Shown: positions 25,050 to 33,963, numbered from the stretch's first letter. The stretch: 64,000 nt of DNA from Sphingobacterium multivorum (GCF_900457465.1 NZ_UAUU01000011.1:744001-808000); one strand, 5' to 3'. Notes: generated by a model not told the origin, from the sequence alone. Program-made: numbers and translations.

Positions 25050-25114
25050 AAAACAATGCCCTGATGGGATAAACCGATCAGGACATGCTAAAAACAGGTA
25101 AACTACGTCTTTTG

Positions 25115-25948
25115 TTAGGATTTTATAAAAAGACCTGCAATATTAAGTACAGCTTCTGCAGTTAGAGGTTCATCGAAAGACTGGGTTGCTGCATTGGTCG
25201 AAATTTTCCCCATGGCACCTGCCAATGTTGTAATATCCACTCCCGCTTGTGTTATATTATTTTCGCCTGCATATACCGGATCGACAACTGCGCCAATACC
25301 ACTGTCATTACTTCCTGTAATCCAAGGTTTTTGATTGGCAGTTCCACCTCCGCGAGCACGACGCATTTGGCGGATATGAGAGGCATGTCGTGCCTCAACA
25401 GAATGGATCTGAAGCGCCGCAGTCAGTACAACACGATTGCCGAGTAAAATTCCCGCTTGCCCTTTATAAGCTCTTACCCCGGTGTCTTCAAATGCTTGTG
25501 CGATAGCTAAAAATGTGTCGTAGTCACTGAAAACATTGCCGAAAGTCCCCCCAGCGGTGAAATCAAAGGTTGGCTTTGAAACAGCTTTATTGCCTAATAC
25601 CTGTTTAAGAAAATTCACATGTGCAATTTCATGGTCACGAATGGTGGTTATCGCACCGAGTGGTTTACCTGTGGGGATAAGACCTGCTTTGGCAACAGCC
25701 ATAGTGTAGTATTCTGCTTCGAGATATTCCAAAGTCAACGCATAGTTGAGTACTCCATTGACATCTGTGGGAGCCGTAGCACCATAAGCTTTTTTAAAGA
25801 GCTCACCTATCATAAAGGGCAGGGCAGCCAAAGTTATTTTTTTGCTCATTGAAGCCAAACTTTTAATTGCTTCGCGACGAGGGCTGATGCGATCGCTGAA
25901 TTCAGGATCTACAGCATTTATTTGTTCAAAAACGTTTAAGAGATTCAT
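25115..25948 (-). CDS. Ferritin_2 (ferritin-like) exported protein
   Basis: 277 residues. The N-terminus has a twin-arginine-like element, SPRREAIKSLASMSKK, followed by a hydrophobic stretch (TLAALPFMIGELF), suggesting Tat export. The four-helix ferritin-like core carries di-iron ligand candidates in LEYLEAEYY, IRDHEIAHVNFL, AFEDTGVRAYKG and HSVEARHASHIR. Family: PF13668-type proteins, including desiccation-related proteins. It is 21 bases downstream of a second ferritin-like gene and converges with the sigma/anti-sigma pair. Role is inferred as iron-dependent redox or protective function in the envelope. Confidence 0.88.
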   Translation of the reverse strand: MNLLNVFEQINAVDPEFSDRISPRREAIKSLASMSKKITLAALPFMIGELFKKAYGATAPTDVNGVLNYALTLEYLEAEYYTMAVAKAGLIPTGKPLGAITTIRDHEIAHVNFLKQVLGNKAVSKPTFDFTAGGTFGNVFSDYDTFLAIAQAFEDTGVRAYKGQAGILLGNRVVLTAALQIHSVEARHASHIRQMRRARGGGTANQKPWITGSNDSGIGAVVDPVYAGENNITQAGVDITTLAGAMGKISTNAATQSFDEPLTAEAVLNIAGLFIKS

Positions 25949-25969
25949 GATAATCAGTTTTTAGGTGAA

Positions 25970-26693
25970 TTAATAAGTTGGTAGATCGCTCACATCAATC
26001 TTAGATTTAATAAATGGCGCTGCGGCACTAAGGACAACGCTTGGACTCTTTGCGACATCAAGACCATTTGAATCCACTACTTCCTGATTGGCAAAGCTAC
26101 CATTGTCGATCATATCCCTGACCCAGGCGGCATGTCTAGCTTCAACAGACACGATCTTGCCAGCCAACAGTAAATAATTGACATCTTTTATTAACCATCC
26201 AGCACCATTGTAGGCCGAAACGCCAAGATCTTCAAATGTTTTTGCTGTTGCCAGTACCGTTTCGCGACTGCTGAAATTGATACCGCCTAAATTAAATTCA
26301 AGACTTGAAATGGCTTTGGCCCCTAGGGCTACCTTGAAAAACTCACGATGAGCAATTTCATGATCACGGATATCCGTAAAAAAAGTTTTTTCCATGTCCG
26401 TCATGCCACTATAGGGGTTGTTGACTAGCTGGATATAAAATGCAGCTTCAAGTTGTTCAAGTGCATAGGCATAATTTAGGATGGCAATGTCGCCGCTACC
26501 AAAGTACATGCCCTTACCACCGTTATCCATGCCATCATCGTGGTCTTTTTTGCAACTCGACATACCCAGGATGGCTAATGTAGCAGCACTGGCTCCTGCA
26601 TATTTTAAAAAAATCTCTTCGTCTGAGATCTCTTTTGTCCATGTCACTATTGGAGTTCAATAGTGTTTCGTTGTGAGAGGTTATCTTTTCCAT
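25970..26693 (-). pseudogene. Ferritin_2 exported protein, frameshifted within its Tat-like signal
   Basis: The clear coding frame (from about 26600 down) gives LKYAGASAATLAILGMSSC, then LEQLEAAFYIQ, IRDHEIAHREFF, TFEDLGVSAYNGAG and VSVEARHAAWVR, a ferritin-like four-helix protein. An ATG at 26693 in another frame gives MEKITSHNETLL and then DMDKRDLRRRDFFK. Joining the two by removing one base from the T7A4 run (26603-26613) yields RRRDFFKYAGASAATLAILG, a good twin-arginine signal. The ATG at 26647 in the downstream frame would lack it. So the native gene is about 240 codons with a one-base insertion. It is first in an operon with the gene at 25115-25948. Confidence 0.8.
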
Positions 26694-27136
26694 AACAAAA
26701 GTCTTTTAGTTTATAATTTTTTTCTGTACTTATACCCATTTACGACTTTTTGGAAAGCTTGGATTTCATAAATTCTTTTTTTTTTAAAATATATTTTTGG
26801 CATTGAAAAACCGATATAATCTTCTCCCTTTTGGGAACCGAAGGCAGCACGGCGCTTATTATCGGTGATCTTTTAATCTAATAGTTTGTTTTTTATTTAA
26901 AACTATTTTAACACAGCGGTGTTCATGATTATATTTTATCATGCTATTACCGCTGGTTTTCTACTTTTTACGATAGACTAAGAAAAGTTAAAACCAAATC
27001 GATATTAATTGGGCATTGGAATGATTCAAATCAATCGTTAAAGATTAGTGAAATATTATTTGTACGTTAGCGCATGCTATACATTTGGACCTATAAAGAC
27101 TTCGAAGATAAAATTATTAACAATACAGGCTTTTGA
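26694..27136. other. divergent intergenic region with a nested palindrome
   Basis: About 440 bases between the ferritin-like operon and the hybrid kinase. CAGCGGT (26914-26920) pairs with ACCGCTG (26949-26955), and inside it CATGAT (26924-26929) pairs with ATCATG (26938-26943). The centres differ by only one base. It could be an operator or a transcribed hairpin. A near-consensus TATTATTTG precedes the kinase gene at about 27054-27062. Confidence 0.5.
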
Positions 27137-29950
27137 ATGAACGCTAAATTATCGCCAAAGAATGAATCAGATCGGATACGCGTGTTGCATGAATACGAAA
27201 TTTTAAACACAGCAGCCGAGGAAGAGTTTGACCGCATTACGAAAATTGCATCACTAGTCTGCGGTACACCCATCTCATTGATTTCACTAGTGGATAAGGA
27301 TATGCAGTGGTTTAAATCGCGGGTTGGCTTGGAGATAGACGAAACAACGCGCGATGTTTCTTTTTGCCAATATACGCTGGAAGAAGATCAGCTGATGGAA
27401 GTTGAGGACGCCAAAAAAGACGATCGCTTCAAATCGAATGAACTCGTTATCTTAGAACCAAACATTCGCTATTATGCTGGATTACCATTAATCGATCCCA
27501 ACGGATATGCCTTAGGGGCCTTATGTGTTATTGATCGTGTTCCAAGGCAGCTCGATCAGCATCAAAAAGAGATCCTAACCCTTCTTCGGGATGAGGTTGT
27601 CGCGCTTATTGTCAACAGAAAAGAAAAAGAAAAGTATAAAGAAAGTGAACAAAAACTGAAAGCATTTTTCGATAACTCTCAGGGACTTATGTGTACGCAT
27701 GATCTGAAGGGCAATTTTATAGCCGTCAATGAAGCTGGAGCCAAGACTTTGGGCTATACACGGGAGGAGATTCAGTTACGATCACTTTTTGATATTGTCC
27801 CATCGGAGGGGCACAAGAATTTACAGGACTATCTGGGCGCAATTGTTCAACGCGGAACAATCAAAGGAGAAATGCGAACCTTGACACGCTCGGGTGAGAC
27901 GCGTATCTGGATGTTTAATAATATTTTGCAGACCAATGGGAACAAAATACCCTATGTGATTGGCAATGCCGTGGATATTACGGAACAGCATTTTCTAGAA
28001 AAGGAACTGAAGCATGCCCAAGCAACATTGATGCGGACTGGAAGGGTAGCTAGAATTGGAGGCTGGGAATATACGCCTGCTGATGGGAAGATTGTTTGGT
28101 CCGAAATTACGCGAGAAATTCATGAAGTACCCGAAGACTATGAACCAGAGCTAACAACTGCGTTACAGTTCTATAAAGCGGGATCAAGTAGGAATAAAAT
28201 ACGGACTGCCATTGAACATGCACTCGCTACGGGAGAAGCTTGGGATTTGGAGCTTGAGATTGTCACCTTCGCTGGTCATGAACTGTGGATACGTGCATTG
28301 GGAAATGCTGATTTTGAAAATGGCCATTGCGTTCGTTTATACGGTACCTTTCAGGATATTGATAAGCGTAAACGCATCGAAGCAGAGTCTTCGAATTCAA
28401 AAAAACTGCTTTCAGAAGTATTGGATGCAACCTCCGCTGTAGCTATTATCGCGACCGATACGACTGGTGTAGTCACATTGTTTAATACAGGAGCGGAAAA
28501 CCTTTTGGGATACCGCAGTGAAGAGGTCATTGGGAAATTGGGGCTTGAACATTTTCATTTGAAAGAGGAGCTCGTGTTGAGAGCTAAGGAACTGGAAGTT
28601 GAATTAGGACGTTCGGTAGATAAACTTCGTTTCTTTGTAGATATGGCAGAGCTGCATGGTGCTGAACAGCGAGAGTGGACCTATTGTCGAAAAGATGGAT
28701 CTAGATTGTATGTTTCCTTAGCCGTTACATTTATTCGGGATATTAACGAAAATGTTATCGGTTATCTTGCGATTGCAACTGATATTAGCCGGATTATTCA
28801 TCAACGGGAAGAGCTGGAAAAGGCGAAATTAGTAGCTGAACAGGCAAGTGCAGCAAAATCACAATTTTTGGCAAATATGAGCCATGAGCTTCGTACACCT
28901 TTGAATGGGATTGTTGGCTTTACCGATTTGTTGCTTGGGACAGCACTTGAAGATACTCAACGGGAATATCTGAGTATCGTTGATCAATCAGCCAATTTAT
29001 TGCTTGGAATTGTAAACGACATTCTAGATTTCTCCAAAATTGAGGCTGGCAAACTAGAACTGGACGTTGAACAGACGGATCTTCAGGACTTGGTTATTCA
29101 ACTGACAAACTTTCTCAATATGCAGATCAAAGCCAAAAATTTAGAGTTTTATCTGAATATCGCGGCCGATGTGCCACATTATATTTGGGTTGATGCCCTC
29201 CGTATCAAGCAAGTATTGATGAATTTATTGAGCAACGCCACAAAATTTACCGAGAAGGGAACCGTTGAACTCAGCATTACAGTAGAATCACATGATGCCA
29301 CCCAGGCTGTTCTGTGCTTTAGCGTCAAAGATACAGGCATAGGTATCAAAGAGGACAATGTGGAACGGATATTTGATGCATTCACACAGGAAGATAACTC
29401 GATGACTAAACGTTATGGGGGAACTGGCCTTGGACTAACAATATCGAATAAATTGCTTAAAATGATGGGCAGTGAATTGAAATTGGAGAGTACCTTTGGT
29501 GCCGGTAGTCGTTTCTTTTTCACTATTAATGTTCCCGCCGTTTGGGAAATTAATGCGTGGGATGAATTAAAAAAAATAAAGGATGTACTAATTGTTGCAG
29601 AGGAAGAGTCGGAGCGAAATGATTTGGATCGGATGTTATCGTTAAAGAAGATTAATACCGTGCATGCAAAAACTGGATTTGAGGTATTACAGATATTAAA
29701 AAAGGGACATCATTTTGATGCAATTTTGATCGATCATCAATTGCCTATCATCAGCGGTATTGAAACGATACAGAATATTCGTGAAAAAAATTTCGATAAC
29801 AATACTGAGCCGACCATTATTCCTATTTTTAGTTCGAATCAGCAGGATATAGAACAGCTATGTCATTCCGTGGCCATAAGTAGATGGTTAGTCAAACCCT
29901 TTACGCCGGAGGAGCTGTATACAGCTTTAGTAAAGGTGAACGTTTCTTAG
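27137..29950 (+). CDS. hybrid sensor histidine kinase (GAF, PAS repeats, kinase, receiver)
   Basis: 937 residues, no membrane segment, so cytoplasmic. Domains in order: GAF (about 20-165, TPISLISLVDKDMQWFKSRV), two or three PAS/PAC units (about 175-555), HisKA with phospho-acceptor His583 (NMSHELRTPLNGIVGF), HATPase with VLMNLLSNATKFTEKG, KDTGIGIK and GGTGLGLTIS, and a C-terminal receiver (about 810-935). In the receiver the phospho-acceptor is likely Asp866 (LIDHQLP) and Lys is in LVKPF, but the acidic pair at the first strand reads VAEEES, so it is degenerate. A stress or redox signal is typical for such multi-PAS kinases. No separate response regulator gene is adjacent. Confidence 0.92.
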   Translation: MNAKLSPKNESDRIRVLHEYEILNTAAEEEFDRITKIASLVCGTPISLISLVDKDMQWFKSRVGLEIDETTRDVSFCQYTLEEDQLMEVEDAKKDDRFKSNELVILEPNIRYYAGLPLIDPNGYALGALCVIDRVPRQLDQHQKEILTLLRDEVVALIVNRKEKEKYKESEQKLKAFFDNSQGLMCTHDLKGNFIAVNEAGAKTLGYTREEIQLRSLFDIVPSEGHKNLQDYLGAIVQRGTIKGEMRTLTRSGETRIWMFNNILQTNGNKIPYVIGNAVDITEQHFLEKELKHAQATLMRTGRVARIGGWEYTPADGKIVWSEITREIHEVPEDYEPELTTALQFYKAGSSRNKIRTAIEHALATGEAWDLELEIVTFAGHELWIRALGNADFENGHCVRLYGTFQDIDKRKRIEAESSNSKKLLSEVLDATSAVAIIATDTTGVVTLFNTGAENLLGYRSEEVIGKLGLEHFHLKEELVLRAKELEVELGRSVDKLRFFVDMAELHGAEQREWTYCRKDGSRLYVSLAVTFIRDINENVIGYLAIATDISRIIHQREELEKAKLVAEQASAAKSQFLANMSHELRTPLNGIVGFTDLLLGTALEDTQREYLSIVDQSANLLLGIVNDILDFSKIEAGKLELDVEQTDLQDLVIQLTNFLNMQIKAKNLEFYLNIAADVPHYIWVDALRIKQVLMNLLSNATKFTEKGTVELSITVESHDATQAVLCFSVKDTGIGIKEDNVERIFDAFTQEDNSMTKRYGGTGLGLTISNKLLKMMGSELKLESTFGAGSRFFFTINVPAVWEINAWDELKKIKDVLIVAEEESERNDLDRMLSLKKINTVHAKTGFEVLQILKKGHHFDAILIDHQLPIISGIETIQNIREKNFDNNTEPTIIPIFSSNQQDIEQLCHSVAISRWLVKPFTPEELYTALVKVNVS

Positions 29951-30146
29951 TTTGAAGTAAGCTCTCAAAGTTGCATGAGCCGTATTTACGACCTAAGTTA
30001 TCCATTTATGCACAGTTAATAGGTTCTCTTGATAGGGCGATGATGAAGTGTCTGATTTCCTTTGAATATGATTTTTTTGATTTCTAGCGTATCAAGAGCA
30101 TGTTTATTATCGCAAGTTTCGGATTTTACAGCATTATCTTTCTGGA

Positions 30147-30154
30147 TAGCTTTG
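30147..30154 (+). promoter_or_regulatory. candidate Bacteroidota -7 element (TAGCTTTG)
   Basis: TAGCTTTG matches TAnnTTTG exactly and lies 24 bases before the ATG of the SDR gene; a TTTT about 19 bases upstream may serve as the -33 element. Confidence 0.5.
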
Positions 30155-30177
30155 TGTTGGATAATAAATAAAACACC

Positions 30178-30912
30178 ATGCAAATTTTTAAAGATAAAGT
30201 CATCCTGATTACAGGGGCTAATAGGGGGATAGGAAAGTCACTGGTAAGTGCATTGCTCAATAACGGTGCAGGGAAGATATATGCAACCTGCCGGGATTTA
30301 AAAAATATGCCAGCATTCAACGATCATCGAATCGTACCGCTGCAACTAGACATTACCGATGTTAAACAAGTAGAAATGAGTGCGCTAGCAGCCCCAGATA
30401 CTGAGATTCTGATTAACAATGCAGGAACCTTAAATCCAGGGAATATGCTACAAGGAGAAGTATTGGCTATGGAAAATGATCTGAAGGTAAATTATTTTGG
30501 AACAATAAACATGATGCGTGCATTTGCTCCAATTCTGATAAAGAATAGGCCATCTATCATGATCAACATTGTTTCGATTGCCGCCTATTCGCCTTTACCT
30601 TCTATTGCTGGGTACGCTGCTTCCAAAGCAGCACTTTATTCTGCTACACAATCTGTTCGAATTGAACTGGCTAAAAGGGATGTGACAGTATATGCTGTTA
30701 ATCCGGGAGCAATTGATACCGATATCAACAAGGGAAGTGATTGGGATATGCCAGACCCAGATCGTATCGCAATAAAGATAGTAGAAAGTGTCGCAGCCGG
30801 AAACCTCGATATAGTCCCGGATGAAATGGGACAAGGTATGTATGCCGCATGGCGAGAAGAGCCTGCGAAATTATCAAAAATATTTTCTGATCTCTATCAT
30901 CAAGAAAATTAG
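30178..30912 (+). CDS. short-chain dehydrogenase/reductase (SDR)
   Basis: 244 residues of a classical SDR. The cofactor loop TGANRGIGKS is at about residues 12-21, the NNAG motif follows (ILINNAGTLN), and the catalytic Tyr and Lys are in GYAASKAALYS after the Ser in INIVSIAAYS. A C-terminal NPGAIDTDI completes the pattern. Substrate not identifiable; an NAD(P)-dependent oxidoreductase of the cytoplasm. Single gene with a consensus -7 promoter element and a strong hairpin downstream. Confidence 0.9.
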   Translation: MQIFKDKVILITGANRGIGKSLVSALLNNGAGKIYATCRDLKNMPAFNDHRIVPLQLDITDVKQVEMSALAAPDTEILINNAGTLNPGNMLQGEVLAMENDLKVNYFGTINMMRAFAPILIKNRPSIMINIVSIAAYSPLPSIAGYAASKAALYSATQSVRIELAKRDVTVYAVNPGAIDTDINKGSDWDMPDPDRIAIKIVESVAAGNLDIVPDEMGQGMYAAWREEPAKLSKIFSDLYHQEN

Positions 30913-30923
30913 ATGTTCACTAT

Positions 30924-30961
30924 TGTTCGGCGCTATCGATGTTTATGAGTAGCGCCGAACA
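30924..30961. repeat. 12-bp GC-rich hairpin between SDR and desaturase genes
   Basis: TGTTCGGCGCTA (30924-30935) pairs perfectly with TAGCGCCGAACA (30950-30961) over a 14-base loop. There is no T run on either side, so it may be a rho-independent-like transcript end stabiliser for either convergent gene rather than a classical terminator. Confidence 0.6.
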
Positions 30962-31087
30962 GTATGCTGACGATCAAAGAAGACGCTGTCTCCAAAGTCG
31001 ATTTTACAATTCGGATCCAAATAAAATTTGAAACTTTATTACATTAAATGGAAAAGGACCAAGATCGCTTCGAAATGCAACGATTGA

Positions 31088-32167
31088 CTATTCTTTTGAT
31101 TTTAGGTATGGGATACGATATAGTTCATCAAATCTTTTCTTATCATCCCGATAGCTGCTGACGGCTCCAAATTTATGCATCATTTTAATATAGCACCATG
31201 CGAGATCTATCTGATAAGGCTTAAAGCCACTCCGCGCACTCTTTGGATATAAATGGTGGTTGTTGTGCCATTCGCCTGCTACAATGCCAGGCCATAACTG
31301 GTTTATGGATTTGTCTCTCTCATTGAAATCGATACCTTCACGTTGTTTGTCTTCACCTTTTGCATGCCCTTCATAGTTGAATGTGCGCACACCGACTGCC
31401 CAAAAGCCGGCGGCTCCAAAGAGTGTACAGGCAAGTGCGTGACCACCGATTAAATAAAAGGCGGCATACCAAAAAGCCCAGTTTAATATCCAGGATCCTA
31501 TTGCATGTGAAGGATTGACGTACGACCCCCACTTTTGATATTGCGCATAACTATTAGCTGTTACACCCGTGTGTCGCATAAGCAATTTGACGCGGTTATA
31601 GGAATTTTCCGTAAGGTTCTTAGCAATAGGCTGGTGATTTACATCGGCTAAAAAACAGTATAGAAAGCCAGCTTGGGCATTATAGGGATCACCCGGTTTA
31701 TCGGATTTTGCGTGGTGAACATGATGTGAAATAACATATATTTCTTCGGGAATTACATTGATGGTCAAATTCTGCGTGAAAAAACGCCAGAAACCGTTGC
31801 GGAATTTAAATGCGCCGTGTGTCGCAAATCGATGATGCCATATCGTTCCATGGGTCCCCATAACGATCATACTGTACAGGAACGCGGCTAACACAGTCCA
31901 CCAACTGAAATGGTAAACCAAAAAGAGGATAAAAAAGGGGATGAGGCAAGCTACTTTTAACCAGCTAAAAAAGGGTAACCAATTTCGTTTATCCTTAAAA
32001 ATATTAAGGCGTTTGAAGAATTCAGTGAAAATTTCTTTTTTGCTTGGCTTTACGAGATTTCCATCGGCGTCTTTCCATCCGTAGGTTGGAACTTGCAGGA
32101 CATGGTCTAAAAAGGGCATTTGTGGTTGATGTAAATTATAATTTTTGCTAAAGGTATCATATTCCAT
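31088..32167 (-). CDS. membrane fatty-acid (acyl-CoA/acyl-lipid) delta-9-type desaturase
   Basis: 359 residues with hydrophobic segments near 75-110 and 225-260. The three His boxes of membrane desaturases are present: HHRFATH, HHVHH and HNNHH (GEWHNNHHLYP). The family inserts a double bond in acyl chains using di-iron and oxygen, adjusting membrane fluidity. The start is the ATG at 32167. An 18-bp perfect palindrome lies 16 bases upstream, and an array of 11-bp repeats about 180 bases upstream, both possible control sites. Confidence 0.92.
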   Translation of the reverse strand: MEYDTFSKNYNLHQPQMPFLDHVLQVPTYGWKDADGNLVKPSKKEIFTEFFKRLNIFKDKRNWLPFFSWLKVACLIPFFILFLVYHFSWWTVLAAFLYSMIVMGTHGTIWHHRFATHGAFKFRNGFWRFFTQNLTINVIPEEIYVISHHVHHAKSDKPGDPYNAQAGFLYCFLADVNHQPIAKNLTENSYNRVKLLMRHTGVTANSYAQYQKWGSYVNPSHAIGSWILNWAFWYAAFYLIGGHALACTLFGAAGFWAVGVRTFNYEGHAKGEDKQREGIDFNERDKSINQLWPGIVAGEWHNNHHLYPKSARSGFKPYQIDLAWCYIKMMHKFGAVSSYRDDKKRFDELYRIPYLKSKE

Positions 32168-32182
32168 GGTTAAAAAGTGTTA

Positions 32183-32200
32183 ATGTTAAAAGTTTAACAT
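32183..32200. promoter_or_regulatory. 18-bp palindrome upstream of the desaturase
   Basis: ATGTTAAA-AG-TTTAACAT is a perfect inverted repeat with 8-bp arms, 16-33 bases upstream of the desaturase ATG, where a repressor could block transcription or its leader could fold. Confidence 0.55.
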
Positions 32201-32348
32201 ATCCTTAAGATGTATCAAGCAATTCGAGAAGGATGAAATAGCTTGCTGGAAGATATAATATTAATAAGCAAAGGCATCACGATTAATGCTTATTTTACCA
32301 TAAAGTGATACGGAATTTAAAGGGAGTTTATAGCTATTCATCCGAATG

Positions 32349-32392
32349 AGGTCCCTATAAGGTCCGTATGAAGTCCCTATAAGGTCCCTGTT
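32349..32392 (-). repeat. four tandem 11-bp units (AGGTCCCTATA-like)
   Basis: Units start at 32349, 32360, 32371 and 32382: AGGTCCCTATA, AGGTCCGTATG, AAGTCCCTATA and AGGTCCCTGTT. A fifth, weaker unit (TCATCCGAATG) precedes them at 32338. The period is one helical turn. The array lies between the desaturase (about 180 bases downstream on the minus strand) and the stop of the lectin-like protein gene. Confidence 0.8.
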
Positions 32393-32431
32393 ATTATTAA
32401 AGTTTTAAGGGCCATATTCTAACACTTTATA

Positions 32432-33838
32432 CTATTGTTCTTTAATGAATTTCATCTCAAACTCATTCTCTTTTCTTACGACTTGTTTTAGGTCAGGCGT
32501 AAATTGAAGTTCTATTCCAAGCCCCATTTTGAAGAGATCATTTCCAAGATAATCGAGCGCTACATTTTCTTGACTGGGGGCCTCTAAAATAAGCATACTG
32601 TCTTTCTGTACAAAGGTGAGCTTAAATGCGGGCGATATCTCGGCAGCATAGGTGCCCAAATAGCGCTCGATGTGTTCGATAGCCCGTTTTTTTACCTCAT
32701 AAGGTTCTATGGCGGTAATATTTTCCATATTTTCTAAACGTGCCATCAATCCCCAGCCATAAAAATCATTGGATATTCCAATGAGCAATTGGTTTTCACC
32801 TTTTTTAAGTTTTAAGCGGCTATTCCCGTTCTGTACAGATATCCTTCCGTCGGGATACCTTTTCATATTCTGCCTAAAGATATTTTTGTCTGTGTAGGTA
32901 ATCTGATCATTTAGGTAAAGCCATATTTCATCTGAGAATCCAAGCTGGAGATTAGCTAATGTAGGTTCTTGTGCTGTAATAATAGTTTTTAGCCATATTA
33001 TCCGACGCTTTTCGGCACTACCGAAGCGTCTTGTAAGGTTTACCAATCCATACCGCTCGGTTGCTATTTTTTCCGTGAAGGCTTCGTCTTTCGGCAGGTC
33101 ACGAAAAGTAGTTGGTTCTCGCCCTTCTTCCAAAGTCGTGGGTTGGGTTATCGACCAACTTCGGATATAATTGGCCTCATGTCGGGTCAGGTCCACACCT
33201 TCGGCTTGCGGTAGGTTCTCAATTTCATTAGGTTTAATCTCGATATTACTGATGTATGCATCGCCGTCGAAGGCAATGCTTCCAGTATTTTCTCGTCCCT
33301 CGAGTTTTGGTACGGTCAATCTCAAGCTGTTATTGACAAAAACCTGCATTTGCACACCTGATATGACGAGTTTAATATGATTCCATTCTTCTGTTTTAGC
33401 AGCCGCAGGTGCCTGATATTGGGGATAGATGTCCCACATGTTGACACCGTCTAAGATGGGACAGTACTGAATGCCTTCATTAGCGAATGGATTGGCCATT
33501 TTAGGAACTCGGAGATAGACAATCTCCTGTTCTTTTTCATTTTTTCGATGAAAATAAATGGCGCTGGCGAACTCTGTTTTTGAAGGTATCACATCATACT
33601 CGATGGTTCCGTCTTTAAAAATTAAGTCTTTAATCACGACTGGACCAGATGCTGGAGCGATTTTCATTGCTTTACGACCTTTAAAGTTTAGAAAATCAAC
33701 TTTTCCGTGCTGGAAGGACCATTGTTCTGCGTTTAATGGAATGCTCTTGCTTATTGATGCTTTGCTATTTTTTTCTTGAGTATAACTTTGTAATAGAATG
33801 ACCCATATGAAGGCTAGTGTCAAAAATATCTTTTTCAT
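32432..33838 (-). CDS. secreted protein with concanavalin A-like (LamG/DUF1080-like) domain
   Basis: 468 residues with a signal peptide (IFLTLAFIWVILLQSYTQ). Residues about 35-200 look like a lectin-type jelly-roll: KDGTIEYDVIPSKTEFASAI, TEEWNHIKLVISGVQMQVFV and GSIAFDGDAYISNIEI. The middle (about 210-380) resembles a second sandwich domain (LGFSDEIWLYLNDQITYTDK, NGNSRLKLKKGENQLLIGIS), and the C-terminus a small beta domain (FKLTFVQKDSMLILEA). A binding or accessory role on glycans or cell-surface material is plausible. It is divergent from a membrane-bound DNA-binding sensor with a lectin-like exterior. Confidence 0.7.
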   Translation of the reverse strand: MKKIFLTLAFIWVILLQSYTQEKNSKASISKSIPLNAEQWSFQHGKVDFLNFKGRKAMKIAPASGPVVIKDLIFKDGTIEYDVIPSKTEFASAIYFHRKNEKEQEIVYLRVPKMANPFANEGIQYCPILDGVNMWDIYPQYQAPAAAKTEEWNHIKLVISGVQMQVFVNNSLRLTVPKLEGRENTGSIAFDGDAYISNIEIKPNEIENLPQAEGVDLTRHEANYIRSWSITQPTTLEEGREPTTFRDLPKDEAFTEKIATERYGLVNLTRRFGSAEKRRIIWLKTIITAQEPTLANLQLGFSDEIWLYLNDQITYTDKNIFRQNMKRYPDGRISVQNGNSRLKLKKGENQLLIGISNDFYGWGLMARLENMENITAIEPYEVKKRAIEHIERYLGTYAAEISPAFKLTFVQKDSMLILEAPSQENVALDYLGNDLFKMGLGIELQFTPDLKQVVRKENEFEMKFIKEQ

Positions 33839-33881
33839 GTTAATTAAATTTTTGATAAATTTAACGGATAGACCTTATTTC

Positions 33882-33931
33882 AACTCGCTCAACCTTGCGG
33901 CAAGTTTATTCAAGTTTGTTCAAGCAGATTG
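33882..33931. promoter_or_regulatory. CAA-phased repeat array in a divergent promoter
   Basis: CAA occurs at 33882, 33891, 33902, 33912 and 33922, every 9-11 bases. The last three units, CAAGTTTATT, CAAGTTTGTT and CAAGCAGATT, are 10-bp near-perfect tandem repeats. The array sits midway between the start codons of the divergent lectin-like gene and the membrane-bound sensor, as an autoregulatory operator might. Confidence 0.6.
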
Positions 33932-33963
33932 TTTGTTTTTAAAATGTTGATATATAATAAATT

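Noticed and set aside
25050..25114. Terminator between anti-sigma and ferritin-like genes
   Set aside because: CCTGAT/ATCAGG arms exist but there is a mismatch in the stem extension and no T run, so I did not list it.
33171..33380. Plus-strand frame inside the lectin-like gene
   Set aside because: Antisense shadow of a well-supported 468-codon gene.
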